Positions 42,790 to 49,142 of a stretch of 54,146 nt of DNA are shown here, piece after piece. Each line of letters starts with the position of its first letter. The stretch's first letter is position 1. The notes under the pieces were generated by a model. The model saw nothing but the letters and a program-made list of their open reading frames with translations, was not told where the DNA came from and searched no databases. Both the position numbers and the translations under genes were made by a program. Origin of the DNA: a virus; the IMG/VR virus record IMGVR_UViG_3300032242_001353, positions 1-54,146 of that record; one strand, given 5' to 3'.

Positions 42790-43443
42790 ATGGATCCATT
42801 ATCAGCATTTGCGGCCGCTCAAACTGCTTTGGGTTTGATCCGCAAAGGAGTAGATTTTTACAAAGAGTGCAAGGCGACCTCGGCTGACGTATCGCAAATT
42901 ACGACCGAGGTTACTGGATACATTGGTAGATTTTTAGATGCAAAGTCAGTAGTACAAGAATCAGCAAGAAAAGCAAAAGAACAAAGTGAAGATCCAGAAA
43001 ATGCAGGTGATCTAAACTCTCAAGCACTAAACAATGTTATGTTACAGATGCAACTCGAAACGGCGGAAAAAGAGTTGCGTGAAATGTTGATCTATGAATC
43101 TCCTGGTTTAGGTGCAATCTGGACAAAGTTTGAAAAAGAAAGAGAACGCCTTAATCAATTAAGAATCAAACAACAAGAAGCAGCTGAAGCTCGTCGCCAA
43201 GAAGAAATACAAGAAGCCAGATTAAGAGCAGCAAGACGTAAAGCAAAGATTCGTGAACTATGGGAAGAAGCACACTGGGCTGCTTTAGTATTATCACTTG
43301 TCATATTCTACGGTGGTTGTATGTATTTGGTTTGGCAAGATAGAATATCACAATATCCAGAATTAGGAACTTGTTTTATACCAAAAGGATCACCCGGATA
43401 TAAAACTTGGAGTAACTTGAGATGGGTTGATTGTGAAAATTAA
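42790..43443 (+). CDS. Coiled-coil protein with C-terminal membrane segment, 217 aa
   Basis: It starts MDPLSAFAAAQTALGLIRKG, followed by long Glu/Arg/Ala-rich helices (EAARRQEEIQ-type) up to about residue 155, then a membrane segment (WAALVLSLVIFYGGCMYLVW) and a short Trp-rich tail with Cys residues. Structural or lysis-accessory roles are both possible. No Shine-Dalgarno is evident; the ATG is part of a TATAAATG stretch. Confidence 0.7.
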   Translation: MDPLSAFAAAQTALGLIRKGVDFYKECKATSADVSQITTEVTGYIGRFLDAKSVVQESARKAKEQSEDPENAGDLNSQALNNVMLQMQLETAEKELREMLIYESPGLGAIWTKFEKERERLNQLRIKQQEAAEARRQEEIQEARLRAARRKAKIRELWEEAHWAALVLSLVIFYGGCMYLVWQDRISQYPELGTCFIPKGSPGYKTWSNLRWVDCEN

Positions 43444-43455
43444 CTTAGGATAAAA

Positions 43456-43914
43456 ATGAAAAAACTACTTCTTATTATTATGGCCACACTGTCATTGAAT
43501 TCTTATTCAAAAGAATTTCAAGTTGAGATTGACATTACAAAAACTCCACCTATAGTCAAGTATGCACCAAATGATTGGGTATTTCTTAAGCATGAAAATG
43601 ATTATTCATTCTATATTAACAACGGTGGATTTGAAACATATTCAGATTTATTATTAATATACACACTAGTATCTTTTGATAAACCAAGAGATATTAAAGA
43701 CACCGATATTAAGATAGATAAGATTTACAGTTTTGGTTTATTGGATTGTAACAACGCATTGTTCTCTTTGGTTGGTGAAATGTATGTTGATGTAAATGGT
43801 ATTATACATCAGAATTCACTATATGATGAGGGACAATATGTTGTGAAAATGAATTCTCCTGATACAGCAAGAAACGAAGCATATCTTTCGGCCTGTGTAA
43901 ACAAGAGAATTTAA
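43456..43914 (+). CDS. Secreted hypothetical protein, 152 aa
   Basis: AGGA before ATG 43456. The N-terminal MKKLLLIIMATLSLNSYSKE is a clear signal peptide, with likely cleavage after residue 18. The mature beta-rich protein (KTPPIVKYAPNDWVFLKHEN) has two Cys. It resembles the periplasmic proteins in T4-like phages of unknown function. Follows the coiled-coil gene by 12 bases. Confidence 0.7.
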   Translation: MKKLLLIIMATLSLNSYSKEFQVEIDITKTPPIVKYAPNDWVFLKHENDYSFYINNGGFETYSDLLLIYTLVSFDKPRDIKDTDIKIDKIYSFGLLDCNNALFSLVGEMYVDVNGIIHQNSLYDEGQYVVKMNSPDTARNEAYLSACVNKRI

Positions 43915-43916
43915 TT

Positions 43917-43991
43917 TGGTTGCGGAGGATGGAATCGAACCACCGACCTACGGATTATGAGTCCGTCGCTCTACCGCTGCGCTACTCCGCT
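43917..43991 (-). tRNA. tRNA-Met(CAU), initiator-like
   Basis: A full cloverleaf with encoded CCA. The anticodon loop is CUCAUAA and the T-arm is GGUGG/CCAUC with UUCGAUU. Stem bases 2-7 (GCGGAG) pair 66-71 (CUCCGC); base 1 A faces A72, the unpaired 1-72 end that marks initiator tRNAs. The D-stem 11-24 pair (C-G) and the A at 31 are elongator-like, so identity is mixed. It follows groES by five bases and is probably in its transcript. Confidence 0.88.
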
Positions 43992-43996
43992 ATAGA

Positions 43997-44242
43997 TTAT
44001 TCGTAAACGAAAATGATTTCTGTAACTGGCACTACATACATTTCACCTTCAAACTTGGTGGCTTTGTTCCAGTTTAACAACACTCTCTCACCAACTGCAA
44101 CTTCATCAACTTCAGGTCCAAGTGCAACAATAACGGCCTTATCTGGTTCTTGTGATGACTTGAGAATAATACCAGACTCGGTTGTATTCTCTTTTGTTGC
44201 TTCACGTTCAACTACAACTTTGTTACCTAATGGTTTAATCAT
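43997..44242 (-). CDS. groES: GroES-type co-chaperonin
   Basis: 81 aa (bacterial GroES about 97). IKPLGNKVVVEREATKENTT is the beta-barrel start; TTESGIILKSSQEPDKA is the mobile loop with the hydrophobic GIIL tripeptide that contacts GroEL; VGERVLLNWNKATKF and EIIFVYE complete the barrel. The roof loop is shortened. It caps host GroEL to fold phage proteins, like T4 gp31 but from the bacterial Cpn10 family. No groEL is in the window. Confidence 0.92.
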   Translation of the reverse strand: MIKPLGNKVVVEREATKENTTESGIILKSSQEPDKAVIVALGPEVDEVAVGERVLLNWNKATKFEGEMYVVPVTEIIFVYE

Positions 44243-44262
44243 AATATCTCCATAAATAAAAC

Positions 44263-44412
44263 ATGATTAAGTATCCTACACTAAATCTAAACTACCGGCA
44301 AGCAAATAATTCATTTACACCAATTGAATTATACCAGTCACCACCTTCAGATTTTAGACCAATAGTATGGCCTACAATTGGTAATATATTTGGAATTAAA
44401 TCTAAGAATTAG
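44263..44412 (+). CDS. Possible small plus-strand protein, 49 aa
   Basis: ATG 44263 to TAG 44412 between two minus-strand genes. The protein (MIKYPTLNLNYRQANNSFTP) has many aromatic and Pro residues. It fills the gap but has no Shine-Dalgarno; an ATAAATA string ends four bases before its ATG. It overlaps the next minus-strand gene tail to tail by 11 bases. It may be an accidental frame. Confidence 0.35.
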   Translation: MIKYPTLNLNYRQANNSFTPIELYQSPPSDFRPIVWPTIGNIFGIKSKN

Positions 44413-44965
44413 TTAATAACTTATAAGCTTCTGAAAAAGGTATATCTAAAAATACCTGAATGATTGTCCTAGTTTCATCTAAACTATTAGTATCAATTAC
44501 AGAATGTGCTTTCCTAGTATTCAAAAGGTAAACTTCACCACTTGATGCGGTATAAGAAATAACTTCTTTAAGTTTATCTTCATTCACCATATAATAACCT
44601 TTTCCAGAATCTTCTGCGGAATCGGTTACTATTTCATACTCACCGTCATAAAATATTGTTTTTTCTCCATTTGTTTTATGGTAGAAATTAATAACACATC
44701 GTTCTCTAGTATGGATATGTGGAGGAAGTGAAAGTATGGATGTTTTTGTAACACCACTACAATATCTTTTTATATTTTCTGGAAGTAATTCTAAAATTTT
44801 ATTTGTGTTAACGCTAGAAACATAATCACGAACAACACCGTATTCTTTTCTATTTTTTAATTTAACGTGTTTTTCTATAGACCTAGTTTTCCTATCAACA
44901 TCCATATCAATAGTAGAAATATTTAATTTGACTACAAAATCATTATATGTTGATAAAGAATCCAT
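44402..44965 (-). CDS. Hypothetical protein with double-stranded beta-helix pattern, 188 aa
   Basis: The start at 44965 is favoured (GGAAGA upstream, overlap with previous gene). The segment SLPPHIHTRERCVINFYHKTN, then GEVYLLNTRKAHSVIDTNSL and ETRTIIQVFLDIPF, follows H-x-H ... H ... R, an order seen in Fe(II)/2OG oxygenases and cupins. Oxygenases of this kind are common in aquatic phages. The assignment is by pattern only. Confidence 0.5.
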   Translation of the reverse strand: MDSLSTYNDFVVKLNISTIDMDVDRKTRSIEKHVKLKNRKEYGVVRDYVSSVNTNKILELLPENIKRYCSGVTKTSILSLPPHIHTRERCVINFYHKTNGEKTIFYDGEYEIVTDSAEDSGKGYYMVNEDKLKEVISYTASSGEVYLLNTRKAHSVIDTNSLDETRTIIQVFLDIPFSEAYKLLTNS

Positions 44966-45458
44966 AAGAATCTTCCAGTGCTGTAACCGTTTTATTTCCA
45001 GATGAAAATTTAATTCTGTTTGTACCAGAATAAGTTTTTCCTCCAATGTCTAAAGAACCAAAGGCCAAAAATAATTTTTTACCTTGTTCAACTTCAGTAG
45101 ATTGTCCAGATAGTAATTTAAAGTATGTTAACTTTTCACGCAAAGGTAAATAGTCTACATTTAAAGATGGTGCAAAACAGAAATAATCAAATTCATCTTC
45201 AAAAATAACTTGATATTCACCTTTATTCAATGGAGTATCTAGATTAGTTGTATCACCAATGAAGCGTACAAGTTCTTCTCCAGTTTCAATATTTTTAAGT
45301 ATTACTTTACCGCCGTTTGATTGTAATGTAATGTAATCAAAATTTGACCCCACATATAAGATGTTATTTTCATAAGGAGGTGAGTAAATAATTTCACCGG
45401 CTGGTACTTTGACTTCAGCACAAGTTAATTCAAAAGCACCGTGTAATTTTGTTTCCAT
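44943..45458 (-). CDS. Hypothetical beta-rich protein, 171 aa
   Basis: METKLHGAFELTCAEVKVPA starts an all-beta pattern with repeating turns (NGGKVILKNIETGEEL). A cupin or tail-associated domain is possible; no family recognised. GAGG precedes its ATG. It is co-transcribed with the 122-aa gene from the late box at 45857. Confidence 0.55.
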   Translation of the reverse strand: METKLHGAFELTCAEVKVPAGEIIYSPPYENNILYVGSNFDYITLQSNGGKVILKNIETGEELVRFIGDTTNLDTPLNKGEYQVIFEDEFDYFCFAPSLNVDYLPLREKLTYFKLLSGQSTEVEQGKKLFLAFGSLDIGGKTYSGTNRIKFSSGNKTVTALEDSYGFFINI

Positions 45459-45459
45459 T

Positions 45460-45828
45460 TTATACCTCGATAACTGGATGATCTTCTGGACTCATTGCTT
45501 CGGTATTTATGATTTCAGGAACAATTATATCTGCTGCATCATATTCAAAGGTTGAGCCAACTAGACCTTTTAGGAAGTCTTGTCTAGACTTATTTGCGGC
45601 CAAAGATTCTCTGGCCACCTGTTGTTGAATAACGGGTATTCCAGCAATGGCAATTTTTTTCTTTAATTCTTCAATATCTGTAATGTCCGACCAATGATTA
45701 TCAACCTGAATTGCTACTGGTGGATAACTTGCAGGGTCAATTGATTGTGTTTCATCTGATGCAAAAGATACTTGCAAAGAATGATTTACTGAATCATATG
45801 ATACGATTTTTAGTTTTATTTTTTCCAT
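45460..45828 (-). CDS. Conserved T4-like late protein, 122 aa
   Basis: MEKIKLKIVSYDSVNHSLQV leads a small beta domain, followed by an Ala/Lys-rich helix (ELKKKIAIAGIPVIQQQVAR) and an acidic tail. A late box lies 29 bases upstream, with SD AGGAAC. Likely virion-associated; role unknown. Confidence 0.65.
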   Translation of the reverse strand: MEKIKLKIVSYDSVNHSLQVSFASDETQSIDPASYPPVAIQVDNHWSDITDIEELKKKIAIAGIPVIQQQVARESLAANKSRQDFLKGLVGSTFEYDAADIIVPEIINTEAMSPEDHPVIEV

Positions 45829-45856
45829 GTTAGTTCCTATAAAAACTTTACATGAC

Positions 45857-45864
45857 TATTTATG
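45857..45864 (-). promoter_or_regulatory. T4-type late box CATAAATA
   Basis: Minus strand CATAAATA upstream of the 122-aa gene, positioned between it and tRNA-Trp. Confidence 0.65.
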
Positions 45865-45874
45865 TGAGATAATC

Positions 45875-45948
45875 TGGCTCCGGTGGAGGGAATCGAACCC
45901 CCACTAACGGTTTTGGAGACCGCTGCGCTGCCATTACGCCACACCGAA
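45875..45948 (-). tRNA. tRNA-Trp(CCA)
   Basis: Acceptor UUCGGUG pairs CACCGGA (one U-G), discriminator G, encoded CCA. The anticodon loop CUCCAAA gives CCA. T-arm with UUCGAUU. Lies between the CGCGRS protein gene and the late box. Confidence 0.92.
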
Positions 45949-45953
45949 ATATC

Positions 45954-46196
45954 TTATTCTTTTAATAGTTGTTTACTTTCGGTCAATTGTTGTTCTTGTA
46001 ATTTGACCTTATATTCTTCATTAGTTAGGGAATGCCAACCAATACATTGTCCGGTAGGACTACGGCCACAACCACAAGGTGTTGATTTTTGTTCACTCAT
46101 TTTACTCCCCTTAAATATTTTATCCCAATTGTCCTCAAATGTTTTTTTATCTACACTGTAAGGCCTTGGCACACTACCTTTTCCACCGTCACTCAT
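45954..46196 (-). CDS. Small Cys-rich protein, apparent fusion of two phage mini-proteins, 80 aa
   Basis: Residues 1-32 (MSDGGKGSVPRPYSVDKKTF, then WDKIFKG) match a familiar phage mini-protein. Residues 33-80 (CGCGRSPTGQCIGWHSL in the middle) match another. An internal ATG at 46100 has GGGGAG upstream, so both the full 80-aa and a 48-aa product may be made. Three Cys of the second part (CGC, C) may bind a metal. It overlaps the preceding gene by ATGA. Confidence 0.65.
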   Translation of the reverse strand: MSDGGKGSVPRPYSVDKKTFEDNWDKIFKGSKMSEQKSTPCGCGRSPTGQCIGWHSLTNEEYKVKLQEQQLTESKQLLKE

Positions 46197-46444
46197 ATTG
46201 TTACATCAACCTTATTTCTAATTTTTATTCCAACATATGTGCCACAAAATGCACCTAAACAAGCAGGTATTAATAACCAATGGTCGGCAGTATATTCAAT
46301 CACAGCAATACTACCAATCAACCATATTACAGCACCCCAAAGGCCAGATTTGATAGCCTTATTCTCTGTTATGGATTTTAAATAGTATGTATAGAAAATA
46401 TCTACAACAAATACTGCAACAAAGGTAGTTATATAACTTAACAT
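46193..46444 (-). CDS. Small membrane protein, 83 aa
   Basis: The start at 46444 (MLSYITTFVAVFVVDIFYTY) has AAGGA upstream; a longer frame to 46492 is rejected because it would run into the tRNA-like element. Three hydrophobic segments with a central SGLWGAVIWLIGSIAVIEY and a C-terminal ACLGAFCGTYVGIKIRNK. Similar proteins are frequent in aquatic T4-like phages. Confidence 0.75.
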   Translation of the reverse strand: MLSYITTFVAVFVVDIFYTYYLKSITENKAIKSGLWGAVIWLIGSIAVIEYTADHWLLIPACLGAFCGTYVGIKIRNKVDVTI

Positions 46445-46458
46445 ACTATTCCTTAAAT

Positions 46459-46526
46459 TGGAGCGGAAACTTGGATTCTCACCAAGACACATGAGGGGTA
46501 CTCACGTGCGGTTAATACCTTTCCGC
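46459..46526 (-). ncRNA. tRNA-like element without a normal anticodon arm
   Basis: 68 bases ending in encoded CCA. The acceptor GCGGAAA pairs perfectly with UUUCCGC (7 bp), discriminator U. A T-arm is present (CUUGG/CCAAG) but the loop is UGAGAAU instead of UUCGAAU. The D-arm is reduced to GGU-AUUA-ACC. In place of the anticodon arm is an 8-bp stem (CACGUGAG/CUCAUGUG) with a 5-base loop UACCC, with no standard 7-base loop. Spacing to tRNA-Arg is seven bases, the same as between true tRNAs here, so it probably shares their transcript. Confidence 0.7.
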
Positions 46527-46533
46527 ATAAACT

Positions 46534-46608
46534 TGGTCCGGCGCACAGGAATCGAACCCATATTCTAGAGGTAGAAGCTCTATGTATTATCCGTTATACG
46601 AACGCCAG
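46534..46608 (-). tRNA. tRNA-Arg(UCU)
   Basis: Acceptor CUGGCGU pairs GCGCCGG; anticodon stem UAGAG/CUCUA with loop CUUCUAC gives UCU (codon AGA). CCA is encoded. AGA is a rare codon in many hosts and frequent in low-GC phages. Confidence 0.92.
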
Positions 46609-46615
46609 TAAAACT

Positions 46616-46689
46616 TGGAGCGGAGTGTCAGAATCGAACTGACAACTAGAGCTTGGAAGGCTTTCGTTTTACCATTAAACTAACCCCGC
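46616..46689 (-). tRNA. tRNA-Gly(UCC)
   Basis: Acceptor GCGGGGU/ACUCCGC with one G-U pair, discriminator U, CCA encoded. The anticodon loop CUUCCAA gives UCC. One A-C mismatch lies inside the anticodon stem. Confidence 0.9.
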
Positions 46690-46695
46690 TTTGTT

Positions 46696-46769
46696 TGGTG
46701 CCCCTTGATGGAATCAAACCAACGATTGATGCTTACAAGGCAACTGTTATATCATTTAACTAAAGGGGC
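46696..46769 (-). tRNA. tRNA-Thr(UGU)
   Basis: Acceptor GCCCCUU/AAGGGGC, discriminator A, CCA encoded. The anticodon loop CUUGUAA gives UGU. One U-U mismatch in the anticodon stem. Confidence 0.9.
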
Positions 46770-46980
46770 AAAATAAAATGCTCTGACGGACCCCGGAGGT
46801 AATTATACCGCATCAGACTCGCTTTTTGGAACTCGTCATCACGCACGGCCTCCACCCTCTCCCCGACGGGTCCCGTTCTCGCATTGCCAGCGCACTTTCG
46901 GTTTAAAGTGTACCACCCGTGAGAGTCACCTCACTTCTCATCCTGCGGGTCACAGTATCCGCTAACAAAGCGGAACGGCT
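46770..46980 (-). ncRNA. GC-rich structured spacer inside the tRNA array
   Basis: These 211 bases between tRNA-Tyr and tRNA-Thr hold no convincing ORF, tRNA or CCA end. About 56% GC by hand count (100 of 180 over 46801-46980), while the flanking genes are about one-third GC. Hairpins seen on the transcribed strand: CCGCU/AGCGG (46959-46973), ACCCG/CGGGU (46915-46950), CACUUU/AAAGUG (46893-46910) and UCUGAUG/CGUCAGA enclosing GGUA-UAAU-UACC (46782-46817). A possible -10 (TATAAT) lies within. Candidate structured noncoding RNA; no family recognised. Confidence 0.6.
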
Positions 46981-47064
46981 TGGTGGGTAACCAGGGAATC
47001 GAACCCCGTATGCCGAAGCGCCTGATTTACAGTCAGGTGTAGTCACCAATGCTACTCGTTACCC
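46981..47064 (-). tRNA. tRNA-Tyr(GUA)
   Basis: Class II tRNA: acceptor GGGUAAC/GUUACCC, anticodon loop CUGUAAA gives GUA, a long variable arm (GCGCUUCGGC region) and encoded CCA. Confidence 0.92.
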
Positions 47065-47069
47065 TAAAA

Positions 47070-47161
47070 TGGCGGAGATAGTTGGATTCGAACCAACGGT
47101 ACTGTTTAACCAATACGACGGTTTAGCAAACCGCTGCCTTAAACCTCTCAGCCATATCTCC
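47070..47161 (-). tRNA. tRNA-Ser(GCU)
   Basis: Class II tRNA of 92 bases: acceptor GGAGAUA/UAUCUCC, anticodon loop UUGCUAA gives GCU, long variable arm, discriminator G, CCA encoded. Confidence 0.92.
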
Positions 47162-47166
47162 ATGTT

Positions 47167-47241
47167 TGGCGGTCTCAAGGAGAATTGAACTCCTATCAAC
47201 GGCGTGACAAGCCGCTATACTAACCATTATACTATGAGACC
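47167..47241 (-). tRNA. tRNA-Asp(GUC)
   Basis: Acceptor GGUCUCA/UGAGACC, discriminator G, CCA encoded. The anticodon loop UUGUCAC gives GUC. Confidence 0.92.
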
Positions 47242-47247
47242 AAAATC

Positions 47248-47322
47248 TGGTACACCGTAGGAGAATCGAACTCCTCTTACTGCCGTGAAAGGGCAATGTC
47301 CTAACCGATAGACGAACGGTGC
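47248..47322 (-). tRNA. tRNA-Glu(UUC)
   Basis: Acceptor GCACCGU/ACGGUGU, CCA encoded. Anticodon stem UUGCC/GGCAG with loop CUUUCAC gives UUC. Confidence 0.9.
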
Positions 47323-47323
47323 A

Positions 47324-47397
47324 TGGCAGGGGATATAAGAATCGAACTTATAACCTCGGAATCAAAATCCGGTGTGATACCACTTCACCAATCCCCA
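47324..47397 (-). tRNA. tRNA-Gln(UUG)
   Basis: Acceptor UGGGGAU/AUCCCCU (one U-U end), typical of tRNA-Gln. The anticodon loop UUUUGAU gives UUG. It is the first tRNA in the transcript, 12 bases after the -10 box. CCA encoded. Confidence 0.9.
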
Positions 47398-47408
47398 ACA
47401 AAGAGAAC

Positions 47409-47437
47409 ATTATATAGGACATTTAGCTCTTTGTCAA
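47409..47437 (-). promoter_or_regulatory. Consensus sigma-70 promoter of the tRNA array
   Basis: Minus strand: TTGACA (47432-47437), 17-bp spacer, TATAAT (47409-47414). Both hexamers are perfect. It starts the array tRNA-Gln to the tRNA-like element. Confidence 0.88.
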
Positions 47438-47443
47438 GCGGTT

Positions 47444-47470
47444 TGTTGTAAAAAAACAACACTTTTTTTG
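47444..47470 (+). terminator. TGTTGT/ACAACA hairpin followed by T-run
   Basis: A 6-bp stem (47444-47449 with 47456-47461), 6-base A loop, then seven T's on the plus strand. It fits an intrinsic terminator for plus-strand transcripts. On the minus strand it separates the preceding gene (47487) from the tRNA promoter six bases away. Confidence 0.5.
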
Positions 47471-47486
47471 TTACTTATTTGACAAT

Positions 47487-48224
47487 TTATTTGAAACCGA
47501 ATGGACATTTAGATTGTTTTTCTAAAGTTTTTTTACTTACAACATAACTATTTCTAAATTTAGATATCCTTTTTTTACCACTTCTAACATACATTTCACG
47601 GTCATCAACCAAATGATGATGTAGTACAATTTTTTTCTCACTCATTGGTATGAATTGTAATAATGGCTGACCAGCTTCCATTATGAATTTCTGTTTTTCT
47701 TCTTTTCGTTTCAAGAAGAAGTTGAAATTTGTTCCAATTTGATATTTAAAATTTAACATACCTTGTGGAATTATTAATGAAGGATCATCAAAACACCACG
47801 TAATTCCTTGTGTCATCCAATGCAAATCTTCTTTACATTCAAATAACCAAGGACTTTCTAATTTCAGATGTTGAAAATGTGTTTCGGGTAAATAAGTACC
47901 ACGTTGGCCTGCTGTATGAATTTCAGCATTACTTTTACTGTCTGCATACTGCCACATAAATTCATTTGATCCTATTTCACCCAAATATAAAACTAAATCA
48001 GTCCATAAAGGTAACACTACACCTTTACGAAATAGGTCAATAAGTCCATAACAGGATTTCATCGAACCATAAGGATGAACTTGTGTTTCATCATACTTAG
48101 ATAAGTTTTTCCACCATTCAGGAATAAAATATCTAGTGTGATTTATTTTATTAAAAGTGTAAGCTTCTGAGTTAGAGGTAAAACAATCTAGGTGTATGAC
48201 ACCAGGACGTCTGAACCAATTCAT
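47487..48224 (-). CDS. Conserved hypothetical protein, 245 aa
   Basis: MNWFRRPGVIHLDCFTSNSE begins an aromatic-rich protein: HTRYFIPEWWKNLSKYDETQ, FIMEAGQPLLQFIPMSEKK and a basic C-terminus with KCPFGFK. It recalls the DUF6065-like proteins of aquatic T4-like phages (from memory); no biochemical role known. Separated from the metallopeptidase gene by 21 bases. Confidence 0.65.
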   Translation of the reverse strand: MNWFRRPGVIHLDCFTSNSEAYTFNKINHTRYFIPEWWKNLSKYDETQVHPYGSMKSCYGLIDLFRKGVVLPLWTDLVLYLGEIGSNEFMWQYADSKSNAEIHTAGQRGTYLPETHFQHLKLESPWLFECKEDLHWMTQGITWCFDDPSLIIPQGMLNFKYQIGTNFNFFLKRKEEKQKFIMEAGQPLLQFIPMSEKKIVLHHHLVDDREMYVRSGKKRISKFRNSYVVSKKTLEKQSKCPFGFK

Positions 48225-48245
48225 AATATATTCCTCAAATACTAA

Positions 48246-48752
48246 TTAATATTTCCACTTAATGGTTTTCTTTTTGATGGGTAAAGCAGGGTTTCTAAAA
48301 TCTTTGAACACTTCCCATAATGCATTTTTTGTCACAAAATTATATAGTAGACCGGGTTCTATGCCGTAAGCATCTAGTTCCCAAGGATGTGACCAATAAT
48401 CAATCAAATTCGAATTAATCTTCTTGCCTTTCCATCGAGATAATTCTTCATCGGTTTCATTATAAACATACTGTTTTATGTGTACCATCTCATGTGCCAA
48501 GGTTGCAAATATTTCTCTGGCACCTATATGTGGATGTAATCCGATTAGAAACTCTCTGGCCTGTTTCTTTGAATTATACCCAACAGTTTGAGCATAACCT
48601 AGTGCATCCATTGTATCATGAAACTTAATCGTTGTCAAGCAATTGTTTCGGATTCGAGTATTTGGTATTAGAGATTTTGAATAAAAATCTACCGCATCCA
48701 TTATGTACGGTTTTAGATTTTTGTCGGGACAGTTGAGAATACGTAACTTCAT
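48246..48752 (-). CDS. SprT/HExxH metallopeptidase-like protein
   Basis: 168 aa with IFATLAHEMVHIKQYVYNET (HExxH catalytic zinc motif) and HPWELDAYGIEPG downstream, which could give a third ligand (E/D). No secretion signal. A late box (48775) and GAGGAG before ATG imply late synthesis, so it may process a structural or host protein. The zinc-peptidase motif is certain; the substrate is unknown. Confidence 0.75.
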   Translation of the reverse strand: MKLRILNCPDKNLKPYIMDAVDFYSKSLIPNTRIRNNCLTTIKFHDTMDALGYAQTVGYNSKKQAREFLIGLHPHIGAREIFATLAHEMVHIKQYVYNETDEELSRWKGKKINSNLIDYWSHPWELDAYGIEPGLLYNFVTKNALWEVFKDFRNPALPIKKKTIKWKY

Positions 48753-48774
48753 GGTTACTCCTCGTTAGTCCCAT

Positions 48775-48782
48775 TATTTATA
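48775..48782 (-). promoter_or_regulatory. T4-type late box TATAAATA
   Basis: Perfect TATAAATA on the minus strand, 22 bases before ATG of the metallopeptidase-like gene. Confidence 0.8.
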
Positions 48783-49142
48783 TTATCCAGCGTCCCTAAA
48801 CACCATCCTAATATCGATATTCTCCGGAGAAAAGAAATCGTCAATTACTTTTCTTACAGTTGCAGGTTCAAACGATTTGCAAGAAAAAACGTCCAGATAA
48901 AGGTCTCCATTTATGTCAAGAAAATGACCAACGATACTGGAGGTGGTAATTAATTGTATGACTGTCCATCCTGCCTTTTCTGTATTATCCGCAAAGTGAA
49001 CAACTTGTGGTTCTCCGTGCGGTATCATATCAATTTCTTTGACCAACTGTTTAACAAAATCTCTGATATAAACAGGATCTCTGGCTCGATTTATCTCACA
49101 AGCCTTTACATTAACGATTGCAGATTGTCCCCAATATTTCAT
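48783..49142 (-). CDS. speD: S-adenosylmethionine decarboxylase-like protein
   Basis: 119 aa, like SpeD of aquatic T4-like phages. IQLITTSSIVGHFLDINGD includes the Ser that becomes pyruvoyl after self-cleavage and the conserved His; YLDVFSCKSFEPATVRK holds the active-site Cys. It makes decarboxylated AdoMet for polyamine synthesis, possibly to neutralise packaged DNA. ATGA overlap with the deaminase gene. Confidence 0.82.
   Translation of the reverse strand: MKYWGQSAIVNVKACEINRARDPVYIRDFVKQLVKEIDMIPHGEPQVVHFADNTEKAGWTVIQLITTSSIVGHFLDINGDLYLDVFSCKSFEPATVRKVIDDFFSPENIDIRMVFRDAG

Noticed and set aside
45883-46161. A 92-aa plus-strand frame
   Set aside because: It crosses tRNA-Trp and the 80-aa gene on the other strand, so it is a shadow.
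46801-46850. Possible -10 (TATAAT) in the GC-rich tRNA spacer
   Set aside because: The best -35 at 18 bp is TTCCAA, a poor match, and the array already has a perfect promoter at 47409; noted but not called.
48613-48640. TTGACA-17-TACAAT inside the metallopeptidase gene
   Set aside because: It is internal to a gene with no plausible target downstream; probably chance in AT-rich DNA.
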